The notes below the pieces were generated by a model that saw only the letters and a list, made by a program, of their open reading frames with translations, searched no databases and was not told the origin of the DNA. A program made the position numbers and the translations under genes. Source: Annona cherimola (taxonomy: Eukaryota > Streptophyta > Magnoliopsida > Magnoliales > Annonaceae). From it: a stretch of DNA of 64,000 nt. Of the stretch, positions 1 through 11,984 are shown one piece after another (positions within the stretch are counted from its first letter, which is position 1; each line of letters starts with the position of its first letter). The DNA lies in contig CM059971.1 of NCBI GenBank assembly GCA_030490835.1, positions 47,974,012 through 48,038,011 on the forward strand, written 5' to 3'.

Positions 1-289
1 TTCCAACATAATTCTATAATTTTCATTTTAATCTCCATTAATTAAATCATGAAAATTAAAATAAATATTCATGCCAGATTAGTATATTCTAATCCTCATG
101 AAGCCCCTTTAGTCATCATTACTCACATTGGGCTTTGGCGATTAATCTTAATCACCATTCTTAATTGCAAACCCTAATTGCAAAATTTATCAATTCATAA
201 AAATTATCCAAAAATAATCAATTCACATATAAATCATAATTACACCTTAAATGCAATTATATGAGTCCTACTCGGGTCTGGATATTACA
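1..289 (-). repeat. 5' end of a long Ty3/gypsy LTR, cut by the window edge
   Basis: Read on the reverse strand, the sequence starting at 289 opens TGTAATATCCAGACCCGAG and runs nearly parallel to the first ~290 bases of the solo LTR at 7994. Shared stretches include CAGACCC, a tract like TTTTGCAATTAGG, and AAAGGGGCTT. It is therefore the start of an LTR of the same family as those at 7994, 11985, 14276 and 42125. The rest lies to the left of the window. Confidence 0.8.
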
Positions 290-1369
290 GCAATGCAGGT
301 CGAGTGTTTGTTACATGACAAGTATTGTCATAGATAAAATATTATATGGGGCGTGTTTGGCAACGAGAAGAAAATATCAATCTAAAATTTTTTATTCCCA
401 TAACTAACCTATTTTAAAATTATTTCTTTATATCTTTCTGTATAATTATCTTATTTTCTGATCATTTTTATACAACTACCCATACAACTATACTACCTAT
501 TTTAATCTCATTTTTTATACATTATCATTATGTTTATCATTTCACATCATTTTCTACCAATTTAACAACTTTTACACCAAAAAATTTTCATCCAAAATTT
601 TTATCACTTCCCAAACACATAAATTTAAATTTTTTTAGACTCTTTCATCCCTTCTCGATGCAAGAAGAAGAAGACTGGAGTGGCGAGGGTAGAGGAATAC
701 CACGTGATTAACAACTAACAAAGGAACTACAAGGCTGACAAAAAAAAGAAAGAAACAGATGGCTCTAATGTGTGCAACATGTCTGCCATGGGTTGTCGAA
801 TGAGAAATAGACAAGCCGATTTTGCTTTGTAATAGTAGATATTCTCTTCTATTTTATAAGGAACATAAACGTTGGTAGAAAGTCAAATGACCCAACAGAA
901 CACCAAACTGAATAGTGGAGTGACATGTGAAAGCTAATTTTAGATGTATTTGCAATGTAACAAGAGAAATGTAAAATAAGACCAGGGGAAGATTACGTCT
1001 CATGATTGATAAATAAGTCTTACTTAGAAACTCAAACACAAAATTTAAGATAAAACTACGGAATATTATTTAAGATAATTGTCTGTCCATAAAAATAATA
1101 GCTACGAATTTATAAAGAAATTAAAATAAAGCCCTATATTAACCATCCAAAAGCACGTAAAATGGAAGCAAAATACTTACCTTCTATACTATGCACATTT
1201 TACTAAAAATAGTAAAATAAACCCAATTTACTATAAATAGTAAATAAATCATGTAAAATTTCAATAGCCCAGATTCATACAGAAATGGTAGACTTCGACA
1301 TCAAAAATGTGATCAACTAGGTCCATCTTAGTTGTCATATCAGTGGGCTCAAAAAATTCTTTTCATGAT
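290..1369. other. AT-rich intergenic DNA with one MITE-like block
   Basis: The stretch 349-620 begins GGGCGTGTTTGG and ends CCCAAACAC. Its interior is TTTTTATAC/ATCATTTTCTACC-rich and resembles 59155-59420, so it is probably a hAT-like MITE. From 620 to 1369 I see no gene, long repeat or open frame that I can support; a 61-codon reverse frame at 854-1039 has no recognisable content. Confidence 0.4.
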
Positions 1370-2110
1370 ATGTTGTGGCTACCTAACTTCTCTTGGATAA
1401 AATATTATTACCATTTGAAGTTAGCATGCCCCTATATCACTTTTGGATCCTTCCATGACGATCAGTCCGCTCTAGAAAATCTTTTGTAGTGACACTACTT
1501 GAGCCCCCCTCCCCTTGAATTTGAGTTGGCTGAAATGTCTAGATAGAGGGGTTCATTAGATGAATTAGTGGATGTCCACCACATTGAACATTTTGCAAAT
1601 TCCTATTATGTCGGATAGATCTATATTATATGCATTGTCATTGATCTTCTTCATAATTTTGTATGGGTCATACTTCCTTAACTGTAGCTTATTATAGGTT
1701 CCCATAGGAAACCTTTCTTGCTACATGAATATAATAACTTGTTCCCTAACTTTGAAAGTTTACCTCTGTGATGTTGGTTAGCTGCTTTCTTATATTCGAC
1801 ATTTGTTTGTTCTAGTTTTTTCTTAACCTCTATGGGGTTTCCGTGTATATCACAAAAAGGAGATTTTGTAGTGGCATTGTGAACAGTATTGTTGTTTGCA
1901 AACTCTGTCTAAGCTAGTGTAAGGTCCCACTTTGGCTTGTCTCCACAAATGTTAGGAATTTTCCAAGTGTTCTATTAACTGCTTCTATCTAACCATCTAT
2001 CTATAGGTGAGCTGTGTTTTTGAAATTCAAAGAGGAATTGAACATTCACCACAAGGTCATCCAAAAGTTGCTAAGGAATTTTCTATCTCGATCCAAACTG
2101 ATAGTCCATA
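1370..2110 (-). pseudogene. decayed Ty3/gypsy integrase, C-terminal part
   Basis: Reverse-strand translation with several frameshifts and stops follows the C-terminal half of a Ty3/gypsy integrase. Near 2090-1950 it reads a degenerate [10 protein letters not shown] followed by IDG.IEAVNRTLGKFL, the region of the catalytic Glu. Near 1690-1580 it reads [17 protein letters not shown], then [11 protein letters not shown], the conserved tail found in chromovirus-type pol. No reverse transcriptase is seen upstream. The copy appears cut at about 2119 by the old copia LTR. It is old and inactive; the exact gypsy clade is not certain. Confidence 0.75.
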
Positions 2111-2330
2111 GCACGCCATGTAGACAAACAACTGTGAACTAAATTAGTGTAAATTGCAAATCAAAATCTAAGTTTTAATAATTAACAAACAATCTGAGAC
2201 ATTAAAGGTTACTAATGAAGTTGGGTTATGCTTAGAACTTAGAACTTTCAAATTTCAAATTCAAGGTGTTGAAGTTGGAAAATCAAGTCAACTCTAAAGT
2301 CAATTTTGGTCAAGTTGCAACTAAAGTCGA

Positions 2331-4466
2331 TGTTCGCAATCTCACCACAAGTGCACAAGTCGTAGATTGTAGTATATAAATATCGATCCACAGGGAATTT
2401 GGAACTAAAGACGTTGAATCTAAACACTTTCTAACCAAATAAGATAAGGAGAAGAATCAATAGGAAAAAGAAAAGTTGATCTGTAGAATGTAGAACATGG
2501 ATTAGAAATCACAAGATTGAGAGCATGTAGGATCTAGGATTTTACATACATCTTCTACAAAGGATACATGGAGTGTTTACTTAATTTGGATATTATGTGT
2601 TAAAGGAAAACTATCCTTATATTATTCTTATACCTTCTCGAAACCTACAAGACGTACCCTAATCTTCTTAAGCACCTATTCTCATGGATCAAGTCAATTA
2701 GAATCCATTAAGTTCTATAGAAGTTCAAGAAATTCCTCAAGGTCATCAGGCCTATTCTTATGGTCTTAGATTTTCAGGTTTAATATCTTAAATTTTGTAT
2801 ATTAGACTTTCACCTCTCGGTTCCATCACCTAATATGTGAGAATTATTGCCAAAGTGTAGGCCTTTACACCAAACAAGCATTAAATCACAGGATATTAAA
2901 TTAACGCACAATATCAGTCATAAAGAAATCAAACCACAATATCCGCTACATTATACGTATGCTACATTCTAAACCCTAGATTAAAGATTTAGCCTAACAT
3001 GTTTATAATAAAAATTAAACACAAAATAATATTGTATTCAAAGTCTATCACAAACAAAATAAATAAATCAAAATAGAAGAAGAAAAGGAAAGCTTATTGA
3101 TTGGAAGCCCCGATGGTGTCTCGACTGCCTTAAGCAACTCACCACCTCTCCTCTTGTCTCGTGCTGTACGCTTTCTCTTGCTCTCTGGACCTTAACCCAA
3201 GCTCTCAAGATGTTCTCAGATGCCTTAGGACATTCTCCATAAGTGTTTATATACAGGTGAATAGTGTGCGTATGAACAGTTGCGCATGAATAGTTGCTTG
3301 TGAATAGTGCCACACGTGAACAGTAGTTGCGTATGAATAGTGTCTTGCTTGAAACACAATTTTTCTTTAGATTTGAGTCTTGAATTTGCAATTTATTCCG
3401 GCTTTCATCGACGCTTATCAATTTGTCCATGTTGTATAATAAAATTGCACGAATTACTCCTGTTTTACACAAATCAATCAATCATGACTGTTTTATGCTT
3501 TTTAAAGCTAAATCAATCAAAATATGATTTAAAATATCTTAAACACTCAAATTATTCTTAATTAATAATCATAATTCATAATATAAATGTGACTCAACGA
3601 ATACCCCCACACTTGAACCGTTACTTGTCATCAAGCAAATACAAAATAATCAAATCACAAAATTTTAAGAATTGACCTTTCAAGAACTTTGAGAAAAAAT
3701 CAAATGTAAATGATCATCAAAACTAGTGAGGATATTGAATAAAAGACTTTGAAATAGAGCACTTGTCAAAATCTCAATCAAAAATCTATTTTCATTAGAT
3801 TAATATTGAACAACCTGTTACCGTTTCTGCTTTTAATCACTAAGAATTCAAAAACTGCCACAATATAAACTCCTAGTTATCAAATATCCTTTCCTTTTAT
3901 CTAGTTATTCAATACATACATTCAACAATTCAAGTAATGGTAGTGATGCAGAAACATATCAGTCAAATTACCTCATATACATCTCATCGAAGTCTTGCAT
4001 CCAAATTTCCTTTACCAAGTCAATCAACCAATTCATGGATCATAAGAACTTGGTGGGACAATGATTAGGTTTATCACAAGAAATAAAAATTCAAAAAAAA
4101 TTTTAAAAGTTGAACCGTTTCCACATTGATTTGAGCCTCATTTTACAACAGGAAGTAGTGTTACCCCCACACTTAGTACCTTTTTTAAGCTGGCTCTTGC
4201 CCTTGGTTTAATATATTTTTTAAAAAAAAGTTTTAAACCAAGTCCGACAATAATTTTCTCACCATATTTTAGGGTATTTAGGAAACTTTTTTTCCACAAA
4301 CAAATCCCCTCCCCATCAACCATACTAAGTGTTACCCCCACACTTAGTACCTTTTAGTGTTTTATGTATTTTAAAGCTAAATCAATCAAAATATGATTTA
4401 AAATATCTTAAACATTCAAATTCTTCTTAATTAATAATCACAATTCATAACATAAATGTGACTCAA
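2331..4466 (-). mobile_element. Ty3/gypsy-type remnant inside the old copia LTR
   Basis: The left edge TGTTCGCAATCTCACC with ATATCGATCCACAGGG recurs at 51150. On the reverse strand it would be an LTR end (...GATTGCGAACA). The block 3489-3598 recurs almost intact at 4353-4466 (AAAGCTAAATCAATCAAAAT through GTGACTCAAC). Next to each copy is a CCCCCACACTT tract (3604-3614, 4333-4345), which on the reverse strand is a purine-rich AAGTGTGGGGG typical of a polypurine tract. I infer a reverse-strand element with one fuller LTR (2331-3598) and a stub of the other. No coding region was recognised. Confidence 0.55.
3235..3345. repeat. irregular GTGAATAGT/GTGAACAGT repeats
   Basis: About six spaced copies of a 9-base word (gtgaatagt, atgaacagt, gtgaacagt) lie in about 110 bases of the gypsy remnant. 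A second cluster of the same word sits at 15690-15830 in an unrelated LTR. Confidence 0.6.
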
Positions 4467-5851
4467 CAATCGGCTCCTACCGGCTTCAAGTGCAATTTTG
4501 GAGGCAAAACTTCTCATGAGGGGAGTTTTTACAGTTGAAGTTGCACTATAAGTCGACTTCACATGCAACTTTGGTGAAGTTAATACCCTAGTTGACTTCA
4601 CTTGTGACTTGGAGACCATGAAGGCACCAAAAATCTATATGATTGCAAACTGTTGTTTGAAGTTGCACCTCAAGTTGACTTCATTGCGACTTGGGTGAAG
4701 TCAAGACCCAGAGTCGACCGTAAACATGTGATTTGGAAGAACAAGTAAAGACTTAAAGAGTTTTTATCAAGTATGAAAATATGAAGTCATACCCTAAGCT
4801 GACTCTGCTTTGCAACTTGAGTGAAGTTCAATATGACATCAACTCAACCATAAAACTTAAAAAATCAAGTGAAGAATATTTAAATTTCCAAGGAGCCGGA
4901 GCACAAATACATTATGAAGTCTCATTTCAAGTCGACTTCACATGTGATTTGGGTGAAGTGTCAAGACCTAAGTTAACTCCACCGCAGACTTGAAGACCAA
5001 GGCTTGAAGAAAATCCCTTGAAGTGCACTTAGTGTACTGAAGTTGATGTCGAAGTCAACTTTATCTGTGACTTGAGTGAAGTCGCATGGAAGTTAACTCT
5101 AGATGCAACTTCAGTTGTAACGGTTATAATTTTTTTGAAAGTTGTCGTATTAAATATGCGCCACCTACCACATAATGTTTAAAAAATTTTCAAATCTATT
5201 TAAAAGACATGGAGTGGAGTAATGAGGGTTAACTAAAGGTATTCACTGAGCTTTAACCTTCACATCTACAAGAATTTAAAACCACATTCATTAGATTTCA
5301 AAGCAAGTCTCTCAAGTTCACTATTGAAAGCTTCAAGTCTACATTCCTTTCACGTTATTCAGAAGCTTATTGTTGTGCTTAATTGTTCTACACACATTTG
5401 TAAAGCATAGTTTTATTTAATTTCAAATTGTTAGTTGTATTTGATTACTTGGCTTGGTATTGGAGACCAAGGCCAAGGATGAGTAACAAATAGTATTCAG
5501 TTGGAGGGATACTCACCAACTACTTGCGTCATTATTATAAAGGACCCTTAGAGTTAGAATCTAGAAGAAAGCCAAGGCTCTAGTTGAATTATTATTGAAG
5601 ATATAATGGAACCCAGGATACAAGAAGTGTGTACTTGAAAGAGTGGAGTGGGGGTGTTGGATAAACTACTATAATTCGCTGTGTTCTCTTGTGTGTGTTT
5701 AATTTGATTCTCTTAATCTCTCTCATTAGCCCTATTTATTTTATTCAAATGGACTTGATTAAACTAGAGTTAAGTTTAATTTACTAAGAAATTTTTAAGA
5801 ACTCAATTCATCCATTCCCTCTTGGGTTAAGTTGATAATGCAAGAGCAACA

Positions 5852-5868
5852 AGTGATATTAGAGCGTG
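5852..5868 (+). other. decayed primer-binding site of the old copia element
   Basis: AGTGATATTAGAGCGTG follows the LTR end immediately. It differs at few positions from the AGTGGTATCAGAGCAGG that follows the LTR in element B, which is complementary to initiator tRNA-Met. Confidence 0.7.
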
Positions 5869-5901
5869 CTTTTAGTTGTTTTCAAAGAGATTTCATAATC
5901 T

Positions 5902-6130
5902 ATGGCTACCAAATTAACTTTTGTTTCCGCTTTTTTAGAAGATCAATCTTTTACTTGAGCTTCCCTATTTGATGGGAAAACTTTGATTATTGAAAATTGA
6001 GAATGAAATAATTAATCATTGCCATAGATATAGACTCTTTAATTGATATTCAACATAATGTTACTTTATCTAAGAGTACAAATTATAGTAGCTAGTTTAG
6101 TTCCTTACTTTTGAACTATTTTAATTGATA
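5902..6130 (+). pseudogene. old copia gag, N-terminal fragment
   Basis: ATG at 5902 opens MATKLTFVSAFLEDQSFT, then a stop, then a decayed copy of the LFDG...IENWRMK region and of the QLIMATDMDS region of element B's gag. Stops and frameshifts are frequent. It loses recognisable similarity after about 6130, just before reverse-strand gypsy gag sequence. This is the oldest recognisable internal sequence of the A/B family in the window. Confidence 0.75.
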
Positions 6131-6279
6131 AAGTTTCATTTAATTGATAATTTGTAAGAAGCAATTGAAATTCTTGGTTGTGCTATAGTTGAGGGAAACC
6201 TAAATAACTCTTTAAAATGATCCTAGGCTTCATATTATGATTCCCCACTGGTTTACATGAAAGAAGTGATTTGATTCCT

Positions 6280-6640
6280 CAATTGCTTAACTTTAGCTAG
6301 TTGAAAATACTTGCTAAAAATTTTGAGCCAAGCTATCCCAATTTTTCATAGAAATAGCCTCAATTGAATAGCATCATTATTCACTCCTTATTTCTTTAAT
6401 GAATCACAAATCTACATGAAGTTCACCAAGTGCTTGTGGGGATTCTCATTCAATAGGCGACTAAATTGTCCCATAGTCTGCATCATGTAGAACATAACTA
6501 GTTTCAACTCAAAATGCCTAACTTAAGAAGGAGGCCAACTAATGTTGTCATGAAGATCATCAAGGACAGATGTTGTCAACTCACGTAACACTTTATCCAT
6601 ATCATCAATAATAATGGGCTCTTCTTTGTTGAAATCTTAT
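6280..6640 (-). pseudogene. decayed Ty3/gypsy gag
   Basis: The reverse strand reads FELKLVMFYMMQTMGQFSR, then NENPHKHLVNFM.ICDSLK, then GVNNDAIQLRLF with interrupting stops. This is the conserved gag core of Athila/Tat-type gypsy elements (NPHAHL..F..ICDT.K..GV..DAIRLRLFPFSL). No intact frame remains. From 6640 to about 7080 I see only AT-rich sequence without a supportable gene. Confidence 0.7.
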
Positions 6641-7079
6641 AACTTTCCTTGATTTGCATGACTTTTCCTCCTTGGCTTTTTGTTTCTTCTAGATTCTCAT
6701 TCGTGCTCCTCAAGTGCTCACAAAGCTTTTGATGAAATGTTCACTCTAGTTCAGGATAGAAAAGAAATAAATTAGCACTATTGCTACGTCTCCTTCGAAT
6801 ACATGAGGAAAATCTCCTAGCAATTCACAAAATAATTTATTAAAAACAAAAAGGAAAGTAGTAAACAAAAATGGATAATGTGAAATAGAATCTAAGATAT
6901 CTAATGTGGATATAAGCAATAAAAATTTCAATAAAATTTTTTAAGAATTTCTTCTCTAGTAATAACATTAAAAACTTGGTGAAATGCAAATAATATGGTA
7001 CACTATGCAAATGCACATATTGTTCATGTAATAAAATGATGAGAAAGTATCATTTCCATAGAAAAGTGACATCTTCCTT

Positions 7080-10000
7080 CTAAACATCATACATGTAAAC
7101 TTAAAGTGACATCTCTCTTTCAAATTCTAGCTCTATGGGGTCTTTATTAAATAACACAAGCAGTTAGTAAGCACTGCTCTAACCAATCCTTTATTTGTTT
7201 TTGAACCTTGGCCTTGGTTTCAACACCAAGCTAAGTATCAATACACAATAAGAGATGATCAAATAAAAAAAAAATATACTTTACAAGTTGTGTAAAACAT
7301 TCTAACACAACAAGCTCTTTGATTTTGATGTAGAAAATAGGTAGTTGTTGAAGTTTTTGTTGTATGCTTGAGAGCTTGACATGAAACTTCTTAAATGTAG
7401 CATTAAATACAAGCAAGTAGGAAGGTGAGAGTTTAATAAATGTTCTTACTAAACGCATTAACTCTTCTCCAATGGATATTTATAGTCTTAAGAGATTTTG
7501 AACATTTAGAGATAAGTGACACCTTTAATGCACCAATGTTCGAACTTTTTTATGATCATTACAATTGAAGTTACATATGAGGTCAACCTGGCAAAGACTT
7601 CACCCAAGTCACAGCTAAGATTGACTTAAACCATCAACTTTAGCTTGAATTTTCCCTAAGTAAGGCCTTATTTCATGTTTTTCTTCCAAGTCGTTATTAG
7701 AGAAAACTTTAGATGCGACTTCACCAAAGTTATAAATGGAGTCGACTTTGAGTGTGACTTCAATAGTCATTTCTTTCACAACAGCTTAAACGATCCTGTG
7801 TTGATCTTCGAAGGTGAACGTGGGCTTGACATTTGGTGCAACTTCACCCAAGTCGTAAAGGGAGTCGACTTAGGGTGTGAATTTAATGATCATTTCCTTC
7901 ACGATAGCTTCAACCCTCCTGTGTTGATCTTCAAAGTCATGCACGGGCCAACTTCAGGTGCGACTTTACCCAAATCACATCCGGGGTCGACTGTGTGATA
8001 CCCAGACCCAAGTAAGGCTCATATATATGCATTTGGCATATAAATATGAATTATGTATGATTTGGTTGATTTATGGATGATTTTATGATTTAATGATATT
8101 TTGCAATTAAGGTTATGATTACGAATGGTGAATAAGATTAATCGTCATAGGCCAATGAGAGTCAAGATGACCAAAGGGGCTTAATGAGGATCAGAAGATG
8201 CTAATGTGACATGAATAATTGTTTTAATTTTTATGATTTAATTTATGGAAGTCAAAATGATAATTATGGAATTATGTTGGAAAATATAGAAAATTCATAA
8301 CTTGATGCCTATAAGGTAGATTGAGGTGAAATTTTAAAGATAAGCTCACGATTATGGGTTTGACCTAATGTGTGGATTGGATTAAGGTAAATGTGATGAG
8401 ATTAAGATGATAAATATTTATTTTAATCTCACACTTTAAGGATATTTCAAAGGATCATAACTTGACATAGAAATGTCGGTTTAAGATGAAACTTGAAACG
8501 ATTGAATAAAATTATGAAATCTATGAGATGAATGGATTGGATTAGGCTAATTATCAGGAAAATTTGCTTTCTTGGAGAGCAAGTAAGAGGTTACTTAAGA
8601 AGAGGGGTAATTTGAAAAGGTTAAAATGAAAATTACTTAAGTATCCATGGGGTTGCTTGGGGAGCAAGAAAGGAAGCAAATAAAAAGAGAAAAAGGGGCA
8701 GCAAGGGCTGGACATTTCCAGCAAGAGGGAGAGCAAGAGAGAGAAAGAGAAAAAGAAAGAGAGAGAGAGAGAGAGGAGAAAGAGAAGAGAAGGAAGAGGA
8801 GGCCATCTTGGAAGTCTTCTTGGGGATTGATTTCTCTCCAAAAAAATTCAGGTATGTGATGATTTATTAACATGTTTTAAGGATTAAAGATGCCTAATTA
8901 ATCAAGTTTATTTATAAAGTTTAATTTGGGAATTAGTTAGTCCATATCATCTAATCTGCACTCATGTGTAGTGAATCTAGAATAAAAAAAGAAAAATATG
9001 GAAGATATAGCAAATGAATGAGTTTTTGCATGAACATTTGTATGAACTCATGATGGTGTTATTAAGAAATGACCAAATTTTCAGCTTAAAAGGATAAAGA
9101 TGTTGCAAATTAAAAATTCGGGAAAATCAACCTGGACAAGGTTGAACGGGTATCAGGTTCAGCTGCACCAAATGATTTTTAATAATTTTTATACAAGGTA
9201 TTTTGAGCTGAAAATTTTATATGATATATAAGACATACTTAAGATCAAATAACCAAAATAAAAATTAATTTTCGAAAGATATAAATATACCTAATAATTA
9301 ACGTGATTTGGACTGTCTGAAAATAGATGTTGCTGTCTAGCAAGGTAAAAATGCCAAAATAAATATAAATGCTTGATTTTTTGTCTGTAAATATTTATTT
9401 TGGTTAATTCATGAAGATATTAATGTATGATAGAAATTTCAGATCAAAAATAATTGATTTGATAATAATCTAAGATTTTGAGAGTTCAGCATGTATGATT
9501 TCAGCATTATGGATAGCTTAAGGAATAAATCAAGATAAATGTTAAATTCCAAATTTTTGAGATGGAATTTAACTTTAAATGGGTTAACAAAATCGTGCTT
9601 AATTGCTGAAATTTAAGGATTATAAATTTGTTAAGAATTAAGTATTGAAAGAGGCGTTGAAAGGATGAAGAAGGGTCTTAACGTTGCTGTTTTGAAACAC
9701 AATGATGACTGGATTGAAAATCTGAAATTAAACCCTAAATTATATGTTAATTAAGGTATTTAATCATGCTGAATAAGGGCACAAATTTTTGACTTGAGAA
9801 ATTTTAAGAAACACCTAAGATATGTGTTGTAAGATAGGTGTATGTATGGATATAAGTATGGATAAGTGGTAAATGGTTTATATGAATTGCTAAAATGAAA
9901 AAATGCATGAATATGTGATGAAATGCATGTTTAAGTTTTTGTTTTGATGATTAAGGATAATCTCAAATTTTTAGATTTAATTATGAAGCTTAAGATGTCG

Positions 10001-11928
10001 AATATGTGCTTAGAATGAGCACCGACGCATGAAATATGGAAAATAGATGAAGAATAATAAATGGAAGGTAATGAACCTCCATATGATGATTTATGAATGG
10101 TTATTATGTGTATAAATGTATACCCTACATATGGGTTTAGAACATGATATGGAATGGAAGATATGATTTCAAGTTAATGTGTTATGGACCATATGGGATT
10201 AAACCCATATGACACGTATATGTGAATTGATGAAAAAGAAACAAGGCATACAAGTACAACATATAATGAAATATATAAGGTAGTCATGTTTACTTGTCTA
10301 GGACAAGGCAAGGAAAGGATGGAAGGGCAAAAGGATTGCCACAGGTAAGCAAGTAGGACCTTTGAAAATGAGATTTTATTCTCAAATGCAAAAATGCTTT
10401 CAAGTTGCTTTACTTGAATGTTTCTTTAAGGATGGTCATTCCTTCATCTCTTTATTACTCTTTGAAATGATTAGTTAAAATTCTTCTCTATTTGAAAATG
10501 GCATGCCAGCATGAATTTGAATGATGTTTCATTGAACCGATGTTCAAATGGATGGTGCAAAGAATTCTCTATATGAGAATGACAAGTTGCCATGTGTAAG
10601 AGGTATATAATGACAGGGTGACGAAAGTCATGTATGAAATGGAAATCAAGTAGGCTAGTCGAGGTAGTAAGTGGATAAGGAGTCCCCCTTGACGTTTCCA
10701 AGTCGGAAGGTCCGGCGCTAAAGATGGAAAGGATCGTATTATGAAAGGATGTTCCCCGAGCTAGTGTACCCTCACATGAAGGATTATGTCATGAATGGAA
10801 ATGATGAATTTGCACATCCAATGTTAATGAAATGCCCAAAAATTGGGATTTATGAATGGTTTACATGAATGGTTTATGAAAGGTTTCTATGAATGGTTTA
10901 TTAAAAGATTTCTATTCCATTTGTAGTTGATCACTTGCTAAGTGTCTCCTATCAAATGAAGAGAAATGCATTTAAACGAGAATGAAAGATGCTTGTTTAT
11001 TGAGTTTCGACTCATGTTTTATTTTCCCCCCTTAGATAGGTGCAAGAAAAATTCAAGTGATGAAAGGCATGTTCTCGCTGAGAAAGGAAAAAAAAATTCC
11101 AAAGGTTTGTAATCCTTTGTGTGTGGAAGCATGAACGAATGCCCTAATGGATATGTTACTGTTAGTACATATGTTCAGGATACCTCGCATAGATATTATA
11201 GGATTGAGAAAGTAAAAGATTTAAAATGCCTTGTATAGATATGATATGACTGAGATAAGGAATGCCTTAAATGATAAATGCTTGTATGCTAAGAACTGAT
11301 GGATGTATGTATGTATGAAATGATAAGGACATGATTAGGTCAAGAGGACCTTTAACATAGAAGAGCAAGTTGAGATGTTATGGATAAAATGCGCACTTGA
11401 TATGTGCAATTGATTACAAGCGTATTATTGCTTGTAAGATGAATGAAGTGAATTGCAAAGAAATGAAATGGTAATGGATAAAAGAAATGAAATTTTTTTG
11501 GACGAGATCTAATTAAGAACCTGCCGCATGATTAGGGCAACAATCCATTTACCAATGGACAAGATCTTGGAGTAAGGTTGTGACGTCTCGATTTGGGGCG
11601 CCACAGACTGAACCTACGACTCCACTCTCACTTGATTGCTTTCTTTCCAATTTATCTCCAAATTGATGTTTGAAGTCACTTCTATAGTCGATTTAAGTCA
11701 CGACTTTACCCAAATCACACATGAGGTTGACTTGACTTGCAACTTTAGTTGTGCTGCACTTGTATTTTTGAGGTCTTTAAAACTTGTATACATTATCTTG
11801 CACATGCTTAACCCAAATTGAATTATTAATTAAATTTCAATTCAATTTATTTGTTAATTATCAAAACTTATCATTTGATTTGTAATTTTCCATAGTTGAG
11901 TTCACAATGATTGCGGTCCCCAACAAGT
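7080..11928 (-). repeat. old copia LTR of the A/B family, reverse strand, split by a solo LTR
   Basis: The stretch from about 7110 (tctagctctatggggt) matches element A's LTR block with 'tctagctctaggggg', followed by the decayed 'aacaccaagct...' section. From 7560 come degenerate GTCGACT/GCGACTT units. It is interrupted at 7994-11605 and resumes with 'aacctacgactcc...cttgattgc' and further GTTGACTT units. It ends near 11928 with GTCCCCAACA, like A's TTTCCAACA. The left boundary is approximate. Confidence 0.7.
7994..11605 (+). mobile_element. Ty3/gypsy solo LTR, 3612 bp, TSD GACTG
   Basis: It starts TGTGATACCCAGACCC and ends GGGGCGCCACA. The five bases GACTG flank it on both sides (7989-7993 and 11606-11610). 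No primer-binding site follows, so this is a solo LTR left by recombination. The same family appears at 1, 11985, 14276 and 42125; the last of these is followed by an initiator tRNA-Met primer site, which fixes the orientation. It contains a GA-rich block at 8720-8800. Open frames in it (for example 8554-8873, both strands) are low-complexity shadows. Confidence 0.9.
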
Positions 11929-11984
11929 TGTTTGCTTTCTCTTTAGGTGTGTCTTCCTCCACATAAGTCCCTTACTTCCATTCT

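Larger units (their letters stand above)
2119..5851 (+). repeat. old copia LTR of the A/B family (5' LTR), interrupted
   Basis: From about 2119 the sequence matches the start of element B's LTR in decayed form (TGTAGACAAACAACTG, later AAGTTTTAATAATTAAC). At 2331 it is broken by a gypsy remnant and resumes near 4467 with decayed GTCGACT/GCAACTT units. Farther on come the LTR-typical 'gaatctagaagaaagc' block and 'aattcatccattccctcttggg'. It ends GAGCAACA at 5851, directly before a primer-binding site. Without the insertion the LTR is about 1.6 kb, as in B. Most CpG sites have become TpG or CpA. The 5' boundary is approximate. Confidence 0.75.

Noticed and set aside
8554..8873. Overlapping open frames on both strands
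   Set aside because: The region is a GA-rich low-complexity tract of the gypsy LTR; the encoded Leu/Phe/Ser or Glu/Arg strings are composition artefacts.
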